A stretch of 64,000 nucleotides of DNA. Origin: Anaeramoeba flamelloides (Eukaryota; Metamonada; Anaeramoebidae). Below the pieces are notes generated by a model that saw only the letters and a program-made list of their open reading frames with translations, searched no databases and was not told where the DNA came from. The DNA lies in contig JANTQA010000012.1 of the NCBI GenBank assembly GCA_027625915.1, positions 589,001-653,000 on the forward strand. The letters are read 5' to 3'. This document shows, in pieces, positions 1 through 11,851 of this stretch (positions are counted from its first letter, which is position 1; every line of letters starts with the position of its first letter). The translations under genes and the position numbers were made by a program.

Positions 1-162
1 AATCTTATTTCTGTATATTCCCTGAAAAATCCAATTAATATAAATAATTTAATCGAATTAAATTTTTGAAATCAATAATTAAAAATAAAAAAAAATAAAA
101 ATAAAAATTCTTCAATTACTAAATAAAAAAATCTATAATCAAAAAAAAAAAATAAATAAAAG

Positions 163-1227
163 GTGAATTAGGATTGGGACATGAAAATGATGTTTTAATA
201 CCAACCCAAATCAAACTCGAATTCCCGATTGAAGAAATTTCGAAAAATCGGACCTACATACCGATTTTCCTGTATTCTGACACATGATGGAAAACTTTAT
301 GTTACTGGTAATAATGAAATAACTGGGTTTGGAAGAGATTTAACAGAATTTACACAATATCCACAATTTAAAAATAATAATACAATCATAAAAGATATTG
401 GTTGTGGTTATAAGTTATTTGTAATCTTAACACAAGATAATGAAATTTGGGTCCAGGGAAAATTTAATGGTTCGAATTCCGATAGTTCATCAGTAATTAG
501 AAAAATTCAAACAGGAACTAATCTAAACAATGAACTTTCAACTTATAATCAAATAAAATGCTGTGGTATAAATTTAATCTTCTTTTTCAAATCAAATTCA
601 TATTTAAGTCAAGATCTTGAAAAGTTATTAAAAAATGGATACTTTTCTGATTGTGATATCCAAAATATTCCAGTTCATAAAATATTAATTGAGACAAGGA
701 TTGGAAAAACATTTGATTTGATCAAAAAATATTTGGAATCAAATTGCAAATTAAATGAAATTCAAGATTTGTTAAAATGGATTTATTGTGATGAAATGAT
801 CAATTCCAAAAGAACAAATGAAATTTTAAATCATTTTGGAATCCAAAATGCACAAAAAACCAAATTATTAACAAATGATTTAAAACAATTATTATTTGAT
901 GAAAAAACTTCTGATTTTAAACTTGTTGTGAAAAATGAAGAAGAAGAATTGTATATTCACAAATTCATTTTAGCAGCCAGAAGTGGATTATTTTTAAATA
1001 TGTTTCAAAATATTGAAGAAAATTTCCAAAAAGTCAAAGATTATTCTGGCAAATCATTAGAAACCATTGAATTATTAATTTCATTTTTGTACACTGACGA
1101 ACTACCCATCACTGCAGACACAGACCAAGAATTCATCAAAGAAGAATTTGAAGATATTGTTGAATATTATCAATTAAATCCGACAATTCCAATGATGAAT
1201 ATTTTTGAAAAATATTCCAAAATATAA
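163..1227 (+). CDS. RCC1-double-BTB protein, copy 1, last exon only (frameshifted near its start)
   Basis: This is the 3' exon of an RCC1-repeat plus BTB protein; exon 1 would lie left of the window. It starts after an AAAAG acceptor with two bases completing a Gly codon (GT GAA TTA GGA, read G-E-L-G-L-G-H), as in three paralogues here. In order it shows the last RCC1 repeats (GLGH, LYVTG, GFGRDL), a divergent first BTB (NGYFSDCDI to LLKWIYCDEM) and a canonical second BTB (TSDFKLVV, LYIHKFILAARSGLF, ISFLYTDELP). The run of five A at 243-247 is one base longer than in the paralogues and shifts the frame, so only 229 onward is open in the family frame. It is either a young pseudogene or a homopolymer error. 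BTB/RCC1 proteins are typically cullin-3 adaptors or scaffolds; the exact role here is unknown. The 3' flank resembles the paralogues for about 30 bases. Confidence 0.8.
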
Positions 1228-1605
1228 TTTTATCAAACAAATTCATTATTCTAATATAGAAAAAAATCCTTATAAAATTCAAATCTATTTTTTTTTTATC
1301 AATTTAATAAATTAATTATTTAAACTCAATTAAAAAATTTTATTTTTTTTTCTTTTTCTATTTTTTAATTTTATTTAACTTTACGATTTTTAATAAATTA
1401 TTAAAGAATTTTTAATATTTGATTGATTGAAAGAAGAGAAGAAATAAAGAATATTTTCTAAAGATTTAGATATAAATAAAAAGATAACAATAATTATAAA
1501 TCAAATAAATCTTATTTGAATATATAAATTACAAATTATCAACTTTCATTATTTTTTCAAGAGTTTTGTTATTAAACAATTTTCTAGTCAAAGCAGTTTA
1601 GTTGT

Positions 1606-1633
1606 TTGTGTGTGTGTGTGGGGGGGGGGGGGG
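1606..1633. repeat. (TG)n microsatellite followed by a 14-base G run
   Basis: About eight TG units run directly into 14 consecutive G, which is striking in a sequence with almost no G homopolymers. Confidence 0.9.
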
Positions 1634-2043
1634 TATTACTTTTATAACTAACAATATATTTGCAGACTTAAAATAAGAAACATTTAAGATATCTTGTTTA
1701 AATTCCGAATTTCACTTTTAATTTTGAAAATTTCTAGTTTATACAAATCCGTTTTTAATCATTAATTTAAAATACACTTTGAAAATATTGGAAAATAAAG
1801 TTCACATTATATGATAATCTATCCAAATTATTTTCGATCACTTATAGGGTTTAATTTATTAAAGTTTAAAAAAAATAATTTTCAAAAATATTGAATCACT
1901 TTATAATGTTATTATAACTTAATAGGTACGTTTTGCCCCTTATTCTTCTCAAAATAAATTTTACAATTTTTAGATCACAACTATTTTTCTTTCTCTTTTC
2001 ATAAATTTTTGTTTCTCTTATTTAAAGTTTCTATTCATTTAGA

Positions 2044-2237
2044 GTAAGTTATACTTTCAATGCACATATGTCAACGAAAACTAAATTAACAACAAAATCT
2101 CTAATTTGAATATATTTTTTGTGTTTTTTTAACTAATTTTATTTTATTACAATCTGAATTTTGAACTTTAATTTGATAATATTTTTATATGATAATTTTT
2201 GTTGAAAATTTGTAAATTAAAAGTGGAATTGACTGTA
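2044..2237. mobile_element. MITE family L, decayed copy
   Basis: The right end (AAGTGGAATTGACTGTA) and the overall length of about 195 bp match the 200-bp inverted-repeat family found at 9144, 20240, 47695 and 58956. The left end is strongly decayed. It is a non-autonomous element of Tc1/mariner style (TA-flanked, CAGT-type ends). Confidence 0.55.
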
Positions 2238-3579
2238 TTTCTTTTATTTTTTTTTTCTTTTAATGAGTTAAGTTGAAAAAAAAATATAAATATTCACAAA
2301 AAAAATAAAATTTAATTAAAAAATTGAGACAAGATAATGTTTTTGAAAATTTTAGATGATTTTTTTTTATTAACTCTTCTTGGTAACATTTTTTTGTGAA
2401 AGTTCAGTAATAAAAAAATAAATTTTGCTCATTTTAAAAAATTAATTTAGTTTTTTTTATTTTTTGATTTTATTTTTTTTTACTTTTTAAAATATCTGAG
2501 ATTTGATTTAAATAGAATAATTTAAAAGTGAATTCTTAAAAAAAATTTAGAATTTAATTGTTCATGAATTCGAAAAAAAATATGTTTTTTTTTATTTCAA
2601 TTTATTATTTTAGGTGAATTACAATTTTTGAAATATAAGTTGACTTGAAAATGTTTTTGATATAATTTGTCAATAAGATCTAAACAATAATTCTTTAGAA
2701 ATTTCTCTTGTTTTTTTTTAGTGTTAATGAAAGTATTTGATCAATGTGAATTTTTTTTTCTTGCAAATCATAAAATTTATCATAAATAACTTTTTTTCAA
2801 AGAGAAGGGGTTATGGGAATAAGAATAATAGAATTAAATCAAATTTATCAATAGTTTTGATTTTTCAAATTATTATTATATCTTTTTTTTCACTTAAATA
2901 TCTCTATTTATTGTTGTAATTTTCTTTCTCAACTTTTCTCTTTCAATTTATTAAATGTTTTTCCTTCAATAGATAATTTTTTCGAAATATTGATATTTGG
3001 TAAAAATCAATTGGTTTTTAATAGAAAAATCCAAAAATATGAATTGGAAATCTCTACCGTTTAATCAATAAATCCTTTTTACGAAAATTTCAAAAAAATA
3101 AAATTAGATCCATTCTCAATAACCACAAAAAATGTTTATTCTGAAGTTGTTACTTTTTTTTTATTTTTTTTTATATTTTTTAAATTTTGATTTATAATTA
3201 TACAAGTTCAAGTTTCGTACGGTATTGTTACTTTTAAAATAATTGTTCATTATTCATTTTTTTTATCAAGATTCTTTTAATAAAAATTATTAATTGTGAA
3301 ATTTTTTAATAAGAGTTTAATTACAGATTCTTTTAACTTAGAATTATGTTAATTTTGTTTTTTTGTTTTTTTTTCTTCGGTTATGGTATTTTATTTTCTT
3401 TTTTAGAATTTATAATATCTGAATATTCATTATTTCAGTTTTATATCAATATTCAATAATTTCAATCAATTTAAAATTAGGAAGAAACCAAATAAAAAAC
3501 AAAAATCGAGGATAAAAATATATTCAAAAAGAATTATTTTTAATTTTTGATTCGAGGCATTAATTCAAAGTGAAAATCA

Positions 3580-3581
<2 letters not shown>

Positions 3582-3623
<42 letters not shown>
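3582..3623. repeat. (TA)n microsatellite
   Basis: About 20 uninterrupted TA units. Similar TA tracts elsewhere in the window flank transposon insertions; none is visible here. Confidence 0.95.
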
Positions 3624-3625
<2 letters not shown>

Positions 3626-4455
3626 CAATAAAACATGATCCAATTTGTTTTTTATTTAGTATTCAGTTCTATACTCTAGAAAAAATTATTTTTATTCTAC
3701 AAATAAAATAAAAAAAAGTAAAATAAAAATGGGTAATTTTTGTCTTATAATAGATAACTTCAATTTATAAAAATATTTATTTTCAAAATTTGATTCACAA
3801 AGGGTCAATTATTTTTAAATGGGGTTTATATATTATTTTTATATGAATATAATGAAGAAAAATATTATAAAAAGATATTCAAGCCAAAGTTTCCTATAGT
3901 TTAAAAAATTAATTCTGAGAGCTTCACTGAAAAAAAAAAATTTTTCTTGAGTACCTACAGATATGGAAAATAAGTAATCAGAATCTAATTAATTATTTTA
4001 TTTATTAAAATAGACAAAAATAAATCAGAATTAAATTTTTAATTTTTCAATATTATTAAAAATTGTGATTATTATTTTTTTTTTCATTAACTCATTTTTT
4101 AAATCAAGAGTTATGTTTGATCAAATTGTTAAATCAATTAAAAGTGCGATCCTATAAAATATAATTTTGGAAGATGTATATTTTAAATATTTTTTTTCTT
4201 TTTGTGGTGTAAAACAAGAAAGGTCACCTCAGCAAATTAACTTGTTGAAATTTGAGATGAAAAAAATTATTCAATTGAAATATATTTTAGAATATTTGTA
4301 TTCTTAATATTCTAAATTTGGGACAAAATATACAACAAATTACCTTCTAAATCTATTTAATTCTATTCAATAAAATATTTTTTTTCTTCTAAATTTGTTT
4401 TCCAAATTTTTTTCTCAAATAATTTTTTAAAAAGTACAGTGAAAATATAAAATAT

Positions 4456-6980
4456 TAGAGGTTTTGATGATAACATGCTTAATTCACAATAAAGTTGCAA
4501 AAATCGCGATAATTTCCCTCAAATCGTGATATATCAGAAAATCGCGATATTCAATATTATCCTGATAATATAACAAATCGCGATATTCTATAAAATTGTG
4601 ATATTCTATAAAAATCGCGATAAATACCAAAATATCGAGATTAAAAAGTAATTGCGATAAAATAGTTGATGGGTTTTTGGGCTAATTGAGAAATATTTTT
4701 AAACAAAAAAATTTTGTTTTGATCAAAAAATAGATTAGGTGAAAAATAAGTCATTCTTTGAAAAAACAACAAAAAAGATACTTGATCCAATCAAGGATCA
4801 GATCAAAGAGTTTTATTGTGTTTCATTTTATTTGGTTGACAAACCTATCGATCCTTTAAGATCAACAACAATAAGAAATAAAGAGAAATAAATATTTTTT
4901 CAGTTAATCGTGGTGTTGTAAATTGAGTTGAATAAAAGACCTTCTCAAACAACCAACCCTTTGTCTGTTCTTTAAAGAATGTGTTCTAGTGTTAAAACAT
5001 TTTCAATATTCTAAGAAAGCTAAAAGGGGTTGGTAAACTTTTCAAAAGCTTTCACAACATCCTTGCCAGATGATCACCAATTATTAAGATTTTTTATATA
5101 TTTGTCTTCTTGTTCTTTTTCTTCTTTGAGCATCTTTGTATTGGACAGAAAACACAATTAGAGCTTAGAGTTTATTGTTTGATCGATCACCAATAAGAAG
5201 GAAAATTATTCTTTATTCTTTTTTTGGCTATTAAAATTGTGAATGTAACAACTCCATCATAAGAAACACCTCTATTTTATATTCGAGTGTATTGTTATAA
5301 TGGGTCATTATTAATTTGATTATAAAATTTATTTGAGATTGTATATTTTGTTAAAAAAAAAATGAATTGAAAAAAATTTTGTGTTTCCACTACAAAGCCA
5401 AAATCATTCCATTAATAAAAGTTTTCTGTCTTTCAAAACTTTCAAATACTTGAAGACAGTTCACAACACTTACAAACAATTTCAAACATTTATTAAAGGG
5501 GAAAGTGTTGTATAAGTCAAGAGATTTTTTTAAGGACTACATTTGGTATTGAAATTTGATTCCCCGTGTGATAAAAGATGATTCTGTCAGTTAGTAACTC
5601 TGGCAATTATTTATTCAATGAGATGTAAGTAGAAAAAAAGACATTTTTTAACTCGAGTTGTCTCTCAGCGTATCTCAAAATGACAAAGAAGGTTGCGAAA
5701 AAACAGCTTTTGGAGAAAATTTCTTTTTAGGTGAAAGTAGCAAACCTGGAGACGATGATTAGCTGCTTCTTTGATTTATTTGTGATCTGTGAGAGAAGAT
5801 GAGAAGGTTTGCCAATTAAACCTAAAAGTTCAAAAGGGAGAAAATTGAAAAATTTTGATGAATTAATGTTGAAATGATCTTTGTTATTACCAAACAAATA
5901 ACAAATTGGTTAATAGATACGATAATGTGTTTGGTATTGTATCAAATCCACTAAAATCCTCATTTCTAAAAATGAAAAAGATCATTTTTTCTCAGATAAC
6001 ACAATATTTTTTTTTTAAATAAAAAAAACTGACTAATTTTTGCAAATTTAATTTTCAAAAGATACTTGAATGCAAAGAACCACCAAATCTTTCGCACAAC
6101 ACACCACGCCAATTTTCCTCGATACACCAATTGGGATTTGAGAGAAACGATCCAAACGAAGAAAACTTTGACAAAGAAATATAAAAAAAAACAATATTTT
6201 GTGTTTAACATGGATCGTGTTGTTCCAAAAACAATTCGAGGAGACAATCTCCTCTTATTCATGGTGGGAGATTTATTCAAGGAAAAACAACAAGAACCAA
6301 ACAAAAAACAAGAGAAACACTCAACCCCTTTTTTATGGATTAATCTAGTTTACGAATTACTAGAACAAAACAAGGAACCCAACATTCAAAAATCTTAGAG
6401 AATTGTGATCTTCGAAAGTTAGAGTTGTTTTTTTTGTTTGTTTGGACTGGATCGTTTTTTATAATGATAAAAAATCGTGATTATTTTTCTTTTTCATTTT
6501 TACCATCGTTAACAAGGGTGTTCGAGTTTACGTATCTCAAAATTTCTTTTTTATTTTTCATAAAAAAAATGACATAAAATGATTTTTTGATCCAAATTGG
6601 AAAATATTTCCAAGATCATTACTCTGTGTTTTAAATGAGATTGGGTCAAAAGGTGTTGAGGCAAATTGATCAATTGCCAACCTAGTTCTTAAACAAACAA
6701 TCAAACAATTTAAAAACACTTTCAAACACTTTCCGACATCGTTAAAAGCGGAAATACTTTAGATTAGTCTCAAGGCTTTGAAAAAGTCAAGGTAGTTCTT
6801 AAGGTGATTTCCAAAATATAATTTTTCATATTTTTCGCTATAATTATTTTTTCGCGATAATGTGAATATCGCGAAAATGTTGAATATCGTGATAAAGTTG
6901 GACTAATTGCGATTTTTAATACTATCGCGATTTTATTGTTAATATCATGATAATATATGTTATCATCAAAATCTCTATTA
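4456..6980. mobile_element. 2.5-kb inverted-repeat element A with CGCGAT subterminal repeats
   Basis: The ends are inverted copies of roughly TTAGAGGTTTTGATGATAAC (4455 onward) and its complement (to about 6980). Just inside each end lies a cluster of degenerate AATCGCGATA motifs, about eight on the left (4500-4660) and about seven on the right (6830-6955). Arrays of short subterminal motifs are known as transposase-binding regions in several DNA-transposon superfamilies; the superfamily here is unclear. The interior 4670-5500 has no convincing open frame and looks decayed. Element B copy 1 is inserted inside. Confidence 0.75.
5530..6692. mobile_element. TTAA-flanked element B, copy 1, nested in element A
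   Basis: It is bounded by TTAAGGACTAC at the left and GTTCTTAA at the right, related to the inverted ends TTAAGGACTACGTTTG of copies 2 and 3. It is about 85-90 percent similar by eye to 10397-11562. A TTAA target and TTAA-flanked ends recall piggyBac-type transposons, but the terminal bases are GG rather than the usual CC, and no transposase is visible. It is probably a non-autonomous derivative. The 110-codon frame inside is not conserved in copies 2 and 3. Confidence 0.75.
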
Positions 6981-8384
6981 TTTAGTAGTTTAAAGTAAAA
7001 GAGTTTGAAGTAAAGGTATTGAAAAAAAAAAAATTAAAAAAACTATAAAAAATTCAACAGGTAAAAAAAAAGAGAAAATATATCTGAAAATTGAAAGTTA
7101 CTTTCAAACTTTGGTTGATGTTTACAAATAAAATTGAAAATCAAATAATTTGAAAATCCTAAAAATTTTTTTAATAAATTACCAGTTTCTGAAAAATTAT
7201 TTAATAATATTATTTTTTTTCACTAAATAAAGAATTAGACGAAAATTTATGAATCAAAATTCTTTTTAAAAAATTCTCAATTGAAATAAAAACATATTTG
7301 TTTCTCAAAAATTTTTTTCAATAAAAAATATAAAATAAAAATGTGTTTTCAAAGAGACAATTGTAATTGTAACCAAAACCAAACAGTAGATCAAAAAATA
7401 AATGATTTTTGAACATTTAAAATTTTTACCTTTTCCAAATTTACCTTTTTAATTTGTTTGGGTTCCTTGGGTTCCTTGGGTTCCTTGGGTTCCTTCTGTT
7501 TTGTCTCTTTTTATTTTTTAAGTGTTTTTGGGATTGTAAAAGAAAGTTTGAAAATATCAGTATAAGAATTGGTAGACTTGTTCCTGATTAGATCCCGAAC
7601 TAAAATTAATCTAATTAGATCTTTAACTAAACTGAACCAGAATTAAAGAAAACTGAATTCAACCAATATAATTGGAAATTGAATATAACTGAATCGAACT
7701 TTTCGTACAATCCTTCTGGTTGTTCCTTAGACTGTGATTTTGCTGTTGGGTTGGTATTTTGATCTGGGATTTTTTAAAAACAAGATTTGGAAAACATTTA
7801 AAATAATAAAAAAGTAATAAAAAAATAATAAAAAAATAATAAAAAAATAATAGGTAAAACACTCAAAAGAAAATTTGGAAAACAAATAATTATTTTTAAA
7901 AACTTCAGCACTCCTGGATATAACACCACTTTAAAGTTCTAAATTAAAACTTAATAAAGTAATCTATTATATTTGATCTATAGTTGTTCAATTATTTAGA
8001 TCTCTTTATTAAAACAAATTATTGTCCAGATACAAACAAATTCAACATAAACGGAAACAACCAACAACCCATTCAACACTTGGGATCCAAAATTAATTTT
8101 TTTCAAAAAATGAAGAGAAAAAATTTATTTCCCAAACTATGACAAGATAAAAAGAGATTGAAAAGTAAGAAATGAAAAGAGAATTTGAAAAATAATAAAA
8201 AAAAAAGTAAAAATTTTATTGAAGAAGAGAAATCTGTTGAGTTAAAATCTAGCCTAAATTATAGTTATGATCAAAAAAAAACATTAAATATAAATTTAGA
8301 ATTATAGGGAGTTCTGTAAAGTGTTAAAATTTTTAAAAATTTTGGAAATAATCTATTTATGTATCAAATTAAAATAAATCTAAC
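6981..8384. other. Non-coding AT-rich stretch
   Basis: It contains a four-unit 9-bp tandem repeat at 7460-7495 and a poly-A/AAT-rich tract near 7805-7852. I see no gene or complete mobile element. Confidence 0.5.
7460..7495. repeat. Four tandem copies of GGGTTCCTT
   Basis: Four perfect 9-bp units in tandem, unusually G/C-rich for the region. It is a minisatellite seed with no evident function. Confidence 0.9.
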
Positions 8385-8467
8385 CACATTTTTTTAGAAG
8401 TTTTCTGTTTTATTTGTTAAGTGTTCTCCGTTTTTTTGAGGCTTTCGATTTTATTTGTGAAGTGTTC

Positions 8468-8951
8468 TACAGCGGTGTAAATAACCCATGTTAACAACCT
8501 TTAAATCATTACTAAAATTTAACTCTTGTTTTTTTTTTTTCAGACTTGGGTATTTGAATACCAGAAAGCAGTTATATATTATTGGTTTAGATTTAAATTG
8601 ACTTTAGATGTTAGATCTTTGATTAATTGAAATGGCCCAATAAAATTAAAAACTTTTGTTTCAAAAATCCCTTCATTTTTATCACAATTTCTGAGATTAA
8701 ATGATTTTTTTATAAAAAATCAAAAAATGAAATTTTTCTCAGTATTTTGTCAAAAAATTAGATTTTAATCTTTTCATATCTTCATAATTCTTTTTTAAAA
8801 TTCATTTAATGAACCCTATTTCTTGTTTATATACTGTTTTCATCCTATTGGTTGTTTCTTTTATTTTTAGAGTCAGCCAATATTTTTTTGTATGAGTTAA
8901 ATTTTCATAATGGGTTAAAATAAAAAACCTTGTGCTATTGACACCACTTTA
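8468..8951. mobile_element. MITE family C, copy 1
   Basis: About 484 bp with TA at both ends and inverted ends resembling CAGCGGTGTAAATAACC. Subterminal parts are also inverted (CATTACTAAAATTTAAC against GTTAAATTTTCATAATG). A second copy sits at 62595-63077. It was inserted at the TA of the TTCTAGG step of a cluster-O module. It has no coding capacity and is Tc1/mariner-like by its ends. Confidence 0.8.
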
Positions 8952-9143
8952 GATTTTATTGAGGTTTTCTATTTTATTTGTGAAGTTTTCTAGGTTTTTT
9001 TGAGTTTTTCTATTTTATTTGTGAAGTGTTCTAGGTTTTTTTTTGAGTTTTTCCAAATAAATAGAAAACTCAAAAAAACCTAGAACACTTCAAAAATAAA
9101 TAGAAAACGTAAAAAAACCTAAAGAAAATCTATTGATTTTTAT

Positions 9144-9344
9144 TACAGTCAGTTCAACTTTTTAGGGATAAACTTTAACGAAATTTAAGGCACAATAAAA
9201 AAACTCAAATTCAGACATAAAATTTGGGATTTTAATTTAGACAAATTATTTTACTAGAATCTGAATTTTGTGCTTTAATTTGAGATTTTTCTTGTACCTT
9301 AAATTTCATTCAAAGTTTCTGACTGAAATTTGAAAGTAACTGTA
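9144..9344. mobile_element. MITE family L, copy 2
   Basis: 201 bp between TA dinucleotides. The left end CAGTCAGTTCAACTTTTTAG is mirrored imperfectly at the right end (GAAAGTAACTG). The inner arms (AAATTTAAGGCAC and its complement) are shared with the other L copies. It is inserted in cluster O. Confidence 0.8.
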
Positions 9345-9680
9345 GGTTTTTTTAAGTTTTCTATTTATTTTTGAAGTGTTCTAGGTTTTTTTGAGGTTTT
9401 TTATTTAATTTGAGAAGTGTTCTAGGTTTTTTTTACTTTAGGAATAAATCGAATAGGTTTTTTTGAGTTTTCGGTTTATTTCTAAAATCGATAGATTTTC
9501 GTTAAGTTTTTTTTTTTACTTTTTGAAATAAAAAGAAAATTTATTAAATTGTCTGTTTATTTCATAAAATAGAAAACTCAAAAAAAACCTAGAACACTTC
9601 ACAAATAAAATAGAAAATCTCAAAAAAACCTATCATTTTTCCTAATAAACAGAAAAATTAAGAAAAACCTAAAGGTAAAC

Positions 9681-10396
9681 ATAATTTAATTTTGTTAAAT
9701 GTTGTTCCTTCAATAATAAAAAAAAAAATGAATTTTTTTGATGTTTTCTTTGGCTCGTTTTCAATTATTTTGTTTTTTATTTTTATTTTTATGGTTTGGT
9801 ATTTAAATTAATGTATATTTGTTCTGACACCATCCTAATATTAAATCATATCTCTTATATATTTGATTGAAAAAATGATTTTAATGATTCCATTTCTCAT
9901 AAACTTAGACTCAAAATTGTTAAAAGCAAATTTACTCCGCTTAAGTGACAAGTCTCTATTAAATTTTTTTACCTTAATTAAATAGAGATTGAGAAAAAAT
10001 TTTTTCAAGTACTTTGATTTGAAAAAGATTGTTGTTTATTTTCAATAGTAAACTTATTTCTAGATCAGGAATCCTTATTTAGAAATTGATCAAAAAAAAA
10101 ATAATAGAAAATAGTCCCTTAAAACTTTTTTTACATTTTAATTAATGAGACAAATTATTGAATTGCAAACATAGCCCTTAAAAAACTTTTTTACAAATTT
10201 TGATACAGATAAATTTATTTTGATGAATGAAAATTGACAAGTAAAAAATAAAATAGTAATTATTCAAAAAATTTTTTAGATTTTGAAAATATCTTTTAGT
10301 ATTTCAATTTCAGAAAAATTAAAGTTTGTTTTTAGCCTTTTCAAAAACCTCTAACTGATTTTTCTTAAAATAGGTTTATCAGAGATTTTATTCGTT
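9681..10396. other. Non-coding stretch with a solo right end of element B
   Basis: At 10146-10181 the sequence GAGACAAATTATTGAATTGC followed by AAACATAGCCCTTAA matches the right terminus of element B without its body, so it is a decayed remnant. Nothing else is recognised. Confidence 0.5.
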
Positions 10397-11562
10397 TTAA
10401 GGACTACGTGTGGTATTGAAATTTGATGCCCCGTGTGATAAAAGATGATTCTGTAGGTTTGTAACTCTGGCAATTATTTATTCAGTGAGATGTAAGTAGA
10501 AAAAAAAGACATTTTTTAACTCGAGTTGTATATCAGCGTATCTCAAAATGACAAAGAAGGTTGCGAAAAAACAGCTTTTGGAGAAAATTTCTTTTTAGGT
10601 GAAAGTAGCAAACCTGAAGACGATGTTTGGGGGTTTCTTTGATTTATTTTTGATATGTGAGAGAAGATGAGAAGGTTTGCCACTTAAACCTAAAAGTTCA
10701 AAATGGAGAAAATTGAAAATTTTTGATGAATTAATGTTGAAAGATTCTTTGTTATTTCCAAATAGTGAACAAATTGGTTAATAGATACGATAATGTGTTT
10801 GGTATTGTATCAAATCCACCAAAATCCTCATTTCCAAAAATCGAAAAGATCATTTTTTCTCAGATAAAACAATATTTTTTTTTTAAATAAAAAAAACTGA
10901 CTAATTTTTGCAAATTTAATTTTCAAAAGATCCTTGAATGCAAAGAACCACCAAATCTTTCCCACGACACGCCACTCCAATTTTCCTCGATACCACCAAT
11001 TGGGATTTGAGAGAAACGATCCAAACGAAGAAAACTTTGACTTAGAAATACACAAAAAACAAGAAGTGCGTTTAAAATGGATCATGTTGTTCCAAAAACA
11101 ATTCGAGGATACACTCTCCTCTTAGTCATGGTGGGGAGATTTATTCAAGGAAAAACATTAAGAACCAAACAAAAAACAAGAGAAAAATTCAACCCCTTTG
11201 TTGTGAATTAATCTGGTTTACGAAACACTTGAACAATTCAAGGAACCCAACATTCAAAAATCATAGACAATGTGATCTTCGAAAGTTAGAGTTAGAGTTG
11301 TTATTGCGAATGTTTGAAAGGATCGTTTTTTATAATGTTAAAAAATCGTGATTATTTTTCTTTTTCATTTTTACCATCCTTAACAAGGTGCTCGAGTTTA
11401 CGTATCTCAAAATTTCTTTTTCATTTTTCATAAAAAAAATGACATAAAATGATTTTTTGATCCAAATAGGAGAATATTTCCAAGATCATGACTTTGTGTT
11501 TAAAATGAGATTGGATCAAAAGTCGTTGAGGTAAATTGATAAATTGCAGACGTAGTCCTTAA
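10397..11562. mobile_element. TTAA-flanked element B, copy 2
   Basis: It is bounded by TTAAGGACTACGTGTGG and CGTAGTCCTTAA, a clean inverted pair with TTAA on both sides, and is 1,166 bp. It is similar along its length to copy 1 and, less closely, to 13679-15371. It ends about 290 bp before the start codon of RCC1-BTB copy 2, so it sits in that gene's 5' region. Its frames of 60-85 codons are not conserved. Confidence 0.8.
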
Positions 11563-11745
11563 ATTATATTAATCAGAAAATAAAATAAACACTTTTCGAA
11601 ATTCTGATATTTAAACACCTCGTGATTCAAAATATTTCTGAACTAAAGGTTGAAAAAGTAAAGGAAATGTATTTTGACTAATAAAGTATATTTGCTTTTT
11701 TTTTGTTGGTAAATTTTTTTATTTTTTTCTTCTTTTTGTTCAAAA

Positions 11746-11782
11746 ATCACAAAAACCCAAAAAACCTTAATCTTTCCCAAAC
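11746..11782 (+). promoter_or_regulatory. Conserved 5' flank block of RCC1-BTB copy 2
   Basis: The block AATCACAAAAACCCAAAAAA then CCTTAATCTTTCCCAAA lies about 70-105 bases before the ATG, after a T-rich tract. It recurs almost unchanged at 39867-39907 and 49967-50006, at similar distances from those ATGs. It is likely 5' UTR or core promoter. Common descent alone could explain the conservation, but the neighbouring sequence is clearly more diverged. Confidence 0.5.
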
Positions 11783-11851
11783 AAAATCCCAAATTACAAT
11801 TAAAATTCCCAAAAAACAAATCAACCAAATAATTTCGCTAAAAATTAATAA

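Larger units (their letters stand above)
1228..4455. other. Intergenic AT-rich stretch without a recognisable gene
   Basis: It follows the end of RCC1-BTB copy 1. It holds a TG/G microsatellite, one decayed 200-bp MITE and a TA microsatellite, listed separately. Open frames here are short, low-complexity and not family-like. Confidence 0.6.
8385..9680. repeat. Modular palindromic repeat cluster O (CTAGGTTTTTTTGAG modules)
   Basis: A module of about 40 bp recurs many times in both orientations: CTAGGTTTTTTTGAG, then TTTTCTATTTTATTTG, then TGAAGTGTT. The adjacent inverted copies form nested hairpins. MITE C (8468-8951) and MITE L (9144-9344) are inserted in it. A second cluster of the same modules lies at 55060-55360. 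Confidence 0.75.

Noticed and set aside
4740-5500. Possible transposase remnant inside element A
   Set aside because: A frame of about 35 residues could be read, but no catalytic motif or domain could be supported.
6066-6398. 110-codon open frame inside element B copy 1
   Set aside because: It is not maintained in copies 2 and 3, where the same DNA has other frames and stops. The minus-strand frame at 5966-6304 has the same problem.
7460-7495. CRISPR-like or telomere-like repeat
   Set aside because: Only four contiguous 9-bp units without spacers; a simple minisatellite.
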